A stretch of 64,000 nt of DNA from DASQPA01 sp963757335 (lineage in GTDB: Bacteria; Acidobacteriota; Thermoanaerobaculia; Multivoradales; UBA5704). The translations under genes were made by a program, and so were the position numbers. Under the pieces are notes generated by a model. The model was given only the letters and a program-made list of their open reading frames with translations. It ran no database searches and was not told the origin of the DNA. The stretch covers positions 992,001 to 1,056,000 of the forward strand of contig CAVWRJ010000008.1 in assembly GCA_963757335.1 (NCBI GenBank), written 5' to 3'. Positions 59,775 through 64,000 of the stretch are shown here, piece by piece; within the stretch, counting starts at the first letter, position 1, and each line of letters opens with the position of its first letter.

Positions 59775-62354
59775 TTACTCCTCCCGGAGAGCCACCACCG
59801 GCTCCACCCGGGTCGCCCGCCGCGCCGGGATATAGGCGGCGAAGAGCGCCGCGGTCAACAGGACGACCGGGATCATCAGATAGGTCACCGGGTCGCTGGG
59901 GGCGATACCGTAGAGGGAGGAGGCGAGGAAGCGGGAGAGGCCGAAGGCCACCGGGAGGCCGATCGCAACCCCCACCGCGGCCATGGCGAGCCCCTTGCCG
60001 ACGATCATCGACAGCACGTCGCCGCGGTCCGCCCCGAGGGCCATGCGGATGCCGATCTCGCGGGTCCGCTCGGACACCGCGTAGGCGATGACCCCCGAGA
60101 GGCCCACCGCGGCGAGCGCCAGGGCGAGGGCGGCGAAGGCGCCGAGGAGGAGGAGACCGAAGCGGCGGGCGGCGACCGAGGCGGCGAGGCGCTGCTCCAG
60201 GGTCGAGACGTCGAAGAGGGGCAGGTCGGCGTCGAGCGCCCGCACCTCGCGGCGGACCGCCGCGGTGAGCCCGGCGGGATCGCCCTGGGTGCGGACGGCG
60301 AGGAAGCCGAAGGGGCTCGGCTGCTGGAGGAAGGGGAGGTAGAGCTCCGCCTTGGGGGCGGTCGCCAGGTCCTCCCGGCGGACATCCGTCGCCACCCCGA
60401 CGACGGTCACCCAGGGCCGGCCCGGCGGGCCGAAGCGGAGCCGCTTGCCGACCGGGTCCTCGGTACCCCAGAAGGAGCGGGCGAGGGTCCGGTTGACGAC
60501 CGCGACCGGCGGCGCCGTCTTGCCGTCCCGGTCGTCGAAGGCGCGGCCCCGTTCGAGAGCGATCCCGAGGGTCCTGAAGTAGGCCGGGGAGACCGACGAG
60601 AGCATCACCTCGGGCTGCTCTCGGGGGTCCTTGGGCGGCCGGTTCTCGACCCGCAGACCGCGCAGCATGCGCAGAGCACGGGCGAGCGGCAGCGAGTCGC
60701 CGAAGGCGACCGAGCGCACCCCGGGGAGCGCCGTCACCCGGCGCGCCAGCTCGGAGAGGAAGGCGGTCGGTGCGGCGGGCTCTTCGTAGCCACCGGAGGC
60801 GGAGAGGTCGATCGCCATCGTCAGCACCCGCTCCGGCCGGAAGCCGGGGTCGACCGCCTGGAGCCGGGCGAAGCTGCGCAGGAGGAGCCCGGCCCCCACG
60901 AGGAGCACGGCGGCGAGAGCCACCTCGGCGGCGACGAGGAAGCCGCGGCCCCGCCCGAGGCCGCTTCTGGCCGAGGCCTGGAGCGGTTGGCGGAGGTCGA
61001 CCCGCGCCGCGGCGAGAGCCGGGGCGAGCCCGAAGAGGAGGCTGGTGGCGAGCGCGAGGGCGGCGGTGAAGAGGAGCACCGGGCCGTCGAGGCCGACCTC
61101 GACCTGCGGCAGGAGGACCCCGGCGAGGTCGGCCGGGGTGAGAGCGACGAGGAGCCGCGCCCCCCAGAAGGCGACGAGGAGGCCGGCGGCCCCGCCGCTC
61201 ACGCCGAGGACGGCGCTCTCGGCCAGCAGGAGACGGACGAGCCGCCCCTGGCCGGCACCGAGAGCGGCGCGGATGGCGATCTCCCGCCGGCGGGAGGCGG
61301 CGCGCGCGAGGAGCAGGTGGGCGACGTTGGCGCAGGCGATGAGGAGCACCAGGCCGACCGCTCCGGCGAGGAGGAGGAGGGCCGGCCGGACCTGGCCCAC
61401 CAGGTGCTCGTGGAGGCGGGTCAGGCGGACCTCGCTCTCGGGCAGCCGCATCCGGGGGCCGCCTTTCCCGCCCCCCTGCGGTCCGCCCCCCTGCAGGCGG
61501 ATCTGCATTCCGCCGGAGCCTCGGCCGGGTCCTGGCATGGGCCCCGGTCCGCCCTGGGGCACGGGCCCCGGTCCTCCCTGGGGCATCGGCATCGAGGCCG
61601 CCGCCTCCAGGGCCGCGGCCTCGGCGCGTTGGTGGATCGCCAGGAGCTCGCCGCTCGCCTGCGCCAGGGTGACCCCCGGACGCAGGCGGCCGACGACCCG
61701 GAGGACCGACATCTGCTGGCGGCCGCGCTCGCGGGCGGTATCGAGCTGGAGCGGCACGAGGACGTCGATCTCGGGGTTGCCGGGAAAGACGAAGCGGTGC
61801 GGCAGGACCCCGACGACCGGGTAGGAGCGGCCGTCGAGCTTCAGGAGCTGGCCGGCGGGACGGGTTCCGGTACCGCCGAACAGGCGCTCCCAGAGCCGCT
61901 CTGAGACGAGGACCGCCGGCGGCCCGTTGAGCTTTCCCTCCACCGGCCGGAAACCGCGTCCGGCAGCGGGCTCGATGCCGAGCATCGGCAGGAAGCCTGC
62001 GGAGACCCGGGCACCGCGCAGCCGTTCGGGTTGCTCGCGCCCGGTCAAGGTGAAGCTCTGGCCGTCGTCGAAGGCCTCGACCGCGGCGAAGAGCCGGCTC
62101 TGCTCCTGCCAGTCGAGGTAGTCGCCGCCGGAGGTGATCTCGGCGTTGAAGTCTCTGACGTAGTCGGTCGCCCACACCAGGCTCCCCGGGTCGCGGTAGG
62201 GGAGCGGCCGCAGCAGCAGGGCCTCGACCAGGCTGAAGATGGCGCTGTTGGCGCCGATCCCCAGGGCGAGGGTGAGCACCGCGGCGAGGGCGAAGCCGGG
62301 GTGGGTACGCAGTGTCCGCAGGGCGTGGTGGAGGTCGGAGGCGAGAACCTTCAT
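59775..62354 (-). CDS. ADOP-type fused ABC permease, second copy
   Basis: 859 residues with the same design as the protein at 39816-42245: LRTHPGFALAAVLTLALGIGANSAIFSLVEALLLRPLPYRD opening, MacB_PCD cores, and FtsX blocks (LLLLAGAVGLVLLIACANVAHLLLARAASRRREIAIRAALGAGQ and the C-terminal ALAAVGLSGVIAYAVSERTREIGIRMALGADRGDVLSMIVG). No ATPase gene is next to it. Roughly residues 255-300 are a Gly/Pro/Gln-rich low-complexity insertion (PQGGPGPVPQGGPGPMP-type) from an internal DNA repeat (about 61455-61590). Divergent paralogue rather than a recent duplicate. Confidence 0.9.
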   Translation of the reverse strand: MKVLASDLHHALRTLRTHPGFALAAVLTLALGIGANSAIFSLVEALLLRPLPYRDPGSLVWATDYVRDFNAEITSGGDYLDWQEQSRLFAAVEAFDDGQSFTLTGREQPERLRGARVSAGFLPMLGIEPAAGRGFRPVEGKLNGPPAVLVSERLWERLFGGTGTRPAGQLLKLDGRSYPVVGVLPHRFVFPGNPEIDVLVPLQLDTARERGRQQMSVLRVVGRLRPGVTLAQASGELLAIHQRAEAAALEAAASMPMPQGGPGPVPQGGPGPMPGPGRGSGGMQIRLQGGGPQGGGKGGPRMRLPESEVRLTRLHEHLVGQVRPALLLLAGAVGLVLLIACANVAHLLLARAASRRREIAIRAALGAGQGRLVRLLLAESAVLGVSGGAAGLLVAFWGARLLVALTPADLAGVLLPQVEVGLDGPVLLFTAALALATSLLFGLAPALAAARVDLRQPLQASARSGLGRGRGFLVAAEVALAAVLLVGAGLLLRSFARLQAVDPGFRPERVLTMAIDLSASGGYEEPAAPTAFLSELARRVTALPGVRSVAFGDSLPLARALRMLRGLRVENRPPKDPREQPEVMLSSVSPAYFRTLGIALERGRAFDDRDGKTAPPVAVVNRTLARSFWGTEDPVGKRLRFGPPGRPWVTVVGVATDVRREDLATAPKAELYLPFLQQPSPFGFLAVRTQGDPAGLTAAVRREVRALDADLPLFDVSTLEQRLAASVAARRFGLLLLGAFAALALALAAVGLSGVIAYAVSERTREIGIRMALGADRGDVLSMIVGKGLAMAAVGVAIGLPVAFGLSRFLASSLYGIAPSDPVTYLMIPVVLLTAALFAAYIPARRATRVEPVVALREE

Positions 62355-62421
62355 CGGGATCTCCTCATGGCTTTCCTCCTACAACGCCGGAGCCACGGGA
62401 GAGTTGCGCCCGCCCGGCGCT

Positions 62422-62985
62422 CTACTGGATCTCGAACGGCAGCTCGACGGTCCGCTCGCCGACCGCAATGGAGAGCTTGTAGGAGCCCTTCTTGAGCGGT
62501 TTGTCCCCGGGGCACTTGACGGTCGCGCCGTACTGGTTCTGGCAGACGCCGCCGCCGCAGACCGTGTAGCCGGGGCAGCCCTGGGACCACGGCTCGGCGC
62601 AGCCGAGGTCGCCGACGACCTTCGCGGTCACCCCTTTGACCACCTGGGGATCGACGTCGATCGTGTAGGCGATCTCCGTCGTGCCGGGCTCGAAGCTCTG
62701 CGGTGCCGGGAGGGGCTGGGGGATCATGCAGCGCGGAATGCCGGTGGCGCTCCGGTCGCGCACGCCCTCGCCGATCCGAACCCGCAGGACGCCCGCCGGC
62801 AGGGCAGGACCGGCAGCGGCGCTCGGAGCGGTGGGAGTGGCCGCCGGAGCTGCCGCCGGAGCGGTGACGGCCGCCGGGGGAGCGGCGGGCGCGGGGGTGC
62901 TCCCGGCGCAGGCGGTGGCGGTGAGGAGGAGAGCCAGGGCGGCCAGGGACGGCCTTTTTCCACACTTCAAGATTTCGATCGTCAT
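62422..62985 (-). CDS. Small lipoprotein with Ala/Pro linker
   Basis: 187 residues. Hydrophobic signal ending in LTATAC, then an Ala/Pro/Thr linker of about 35 residues (PAPAAPPAAVTAPAAAPAATP) and a beta-rich globular domain with five cysteines (GDLGCAEPWSQGCPGYTVCGGGVCQNQYGATVKC) that may form disulphides outside the cell. The C-terminal GSYKLSIAVGERTVELPFEI is an Ig-like edge strand. No known family assigned. The linker DNA is itself a GCCGCCGGAGC-type short repeat (about 62835-62890). Confidence 0.75.
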   Translation of the reverse strand: MTIEILKCGKRPSLAALALLLTATACAGSTPAPAAPPAAVTAPAAAPAATPTAPSAAAGPALPAGVLRVRIGEGVRDRSATGIPRCMIPQPLPAPQSFEPGTTEIAYTIDVDPQVVKGVTAKVVGDLGCAEPWSQGCPGYTVCGGGVCQNQYGATVKCPGDKPLKKGSYKLSIAVGERTVELPFEIQ

Positions 62986-63031
62986 CGTCAGGTTCTCCTC
63001 GACAGGGTCTGGGGATCTAGCGGCTCGCGGC

Positions 63032-63125
63032 GGGGTACTGGGTCCGTTTGAACCTGCGGGCGGTCTCCTTCGGGCGCTCCGCGCAGCCAGTCGTCCGTCC
63101 TCGGATTCAAACGGACCCGGTACCC
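63032..63125 (-). repeat. Intergenic palindromic repeat, copy E
   Basis: GGGTACTGGGTCCGTTTGAA and TTCAAACGGACCCGGTACCC pair over 20 positions with one G-T. The core is inverted as in copy D, with GGA in place of the GAA triloop. GCGGC occurs on both sides (63027-63031 and 63126-63130). It overlaps the 3' end of the decarboxylase gene and supplies its stop codon. Confidence 0.9.
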
Positions 63126-64000
63126 GCGGCAGGCGATTGTATCGGATGTCGATCGCCGACCTCCGCCCGGATGTCCGCCAGGCACTCCTCCATCCGGTCC
63201 CGGTGGGTGCGGAAGGAGACGACGCAGATGCGGAGCGCGAAGCGGTCGCCGAGGAGGGTGCCGGTGAGCATGACCCGCTTGCGGGCGTTGATCCGGTCGA
63301 GGAGGTCCCGGTTGCGGCGGTTGATCTCCTCGACCGGCAGGCCCTGCCACTCGGGCGGATGGAGGCGGAAGGCGACGATCGAGAGCTGGGGCTCGGCGAG
63401 GATCTCGATCCCGGGGATCGTGCGGAGCTCCGCGGTCGCCCAATGGGTGAGCGCGAGCTTCTCGGTCAAGGCTTCCGCGGAAGGGGCCGATGCCGAGGAG
63501 CTTCACGGGCAGCCAGACCCGAAGGCCGCGGAAGGGCTTCGAGAGCTCGGGCGAGATCTCGCAGAAGTCGACGAGATCGGGGTCCTCCTGGAGGGGGGGC
63601 ATGTAGTCGGCCGCCAGGGTGTGGGCGCGCTTCAGGGCGGCGCCGTCGCGGACCAGGAGGGCGCCGGTGCCGTAGGGGAGGAAGAGCCCCTTGTGCGGAT
63701 CGAGCACCACCGAGTCGGCGCGCTCGATGCCCCGCATCGTCCGCCGGCCCTCCTCGGTGAGCAGGAAGAAGCCGCCGTAGGCGGCGTCGACATGGAACCA
63801 GAGCCCGTGGCGCGCCGCCAGATCGGCCAGCTCGGGGAGGGGATCGACGGCGCCGGTGTTGGTGGTGCCGGCGTTGCCCACGACGAGGAAGGGGGTGAGC
63901 CCCTGCCGGCGGTCCGCGCCGATCTGGGCCTCCAGAGCTTCCGGCACGATGCGGAAGCGCTCGTCGGTCGGCACCCGGCGCACGTTGCCCGGCGGGAAGC
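63107..64000 (-). CDS. PLP-dependent aromatic-type amino acid decarboxylase, 5' partial, frameshifted
   Basis: The 5' part is outside the window. GNAGTTNTGAVDPLPELADLA, WFHVDAAYGGFF (Asp binding the PLP ring) and DPHKGLFLPYGTGALLVRD with the PLP lysine identify a group II decarboxylase of the AADC/tyrosine-decarboxylase type. The frame breaks at about 63475-63480: an extra G turns PFREALTEKLALTHW into PFRGSLDRE. The correct tail is EKLALTHWATAELRTIPGIEI...ECLADIRAE. The last codons (GTGSV and TGA) come from palindromic repeat E, so the natural end may be shorter. Substrate unknown. Confidence 0.85.

Noticed and set aside
59754..61904. 716-codon plus-strand open frame opposite the second ADOP gene
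   Set aside because: Antisense shadow of a well-conserved permease; composition is Glu/Gly/Arg-biased without motifs.

Overview
This is a high-GC window (about 70% G+C by eye) from a bacterial chromosome. It most likely comes from an acidobacterium. The main clues are two ADOP-type permeases (fused MacB/FtsX-like permeases without an ATPase partner, 39816-42245 and 59775-62354), a CRTAC1-type FG-GAP/ASPIC-UnbV protein, a DUF5818-like secreted protein and a DUF1028 protein. The class (Thermoanaerobaculia or a relative) is a guess. I see no rRNA, tRNA or CRISPR array. Both ends of the window cut genes.

Layout. 1-5 kb: end of an FG-GAP protein, then a PD-(D/E)XK/XPD-type helicase and a secreted protein on the minus strand. 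5.5-14.6 kb: a long minus-strand run with a lipid kinase, a very large acyl-CoA-carboxylase-like protein that has lost its catalytic motifs, a ThiXYZ-like ABC transporter (its ATPase gene frameshifted) and a DUF1028 protein. 14.7-17.6 kb: an AAA ATPase and HNH nuclease pair resembling Septu (PtuAB), followed by a dual-specificity phosphatase and YaeQ. 17.8-21.5 kb: a tight four-gene operon of ATP-grasp, YbdK-type carboxylate-amine ligase, cupin and a second ATP-grasp-like enzyme. A large-subunit catalase follows.

24-33 kb is accessory in character. It holds a frameshifted DinB/esterase gene and a decayed partial copy of it, an array of about 29 degenerate 21-bp repeats, a VapBC toxin-antitoxin pair, gene-poor stretches of lower GC, and a 1135-residue receptor-like multi-membrane-span protein. 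33-42 kb: trehalose synthesis (otsA, otsB), a PH/SHOCT membrane protein, an M28 peptidase with a membrane domain, and the first ADOP permease.

42.4-48.1 kb is the most notable locus: an N-hydroxylating monooxygenase (SidA/IucD type), a cupin-methionyl-tRNA-synthetase didomain protein, an AdoMet-decarboxylase-like pyruvoyl protein, and a convergent DAO-type flavoenzyme. The monooxygenase, cupin-MetRS and DAO combination matches the hydrazine (N-N bond) forming machinery known from actinobacteria. 48-64 kb is mostly housekeeping: TruA, a hydrolase, RNase D, a SpoIIE phosphatase, two phosphoesterases, HIT, the second ADOP, and part of a PLP decarboxylase.

Two DNA-level themes cut across the genes. 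First, a family of about 90-bp intergenic palindromes (five full or near-full copies and two core-deleted ones) shows covarying stems. Second, 9-bp tandem repeats have expanded inside several unrelated coding sequences. Several genes carry single-base frameshifts, mostly at G/C runs, so assembly error must be considered alongside real gene decay.
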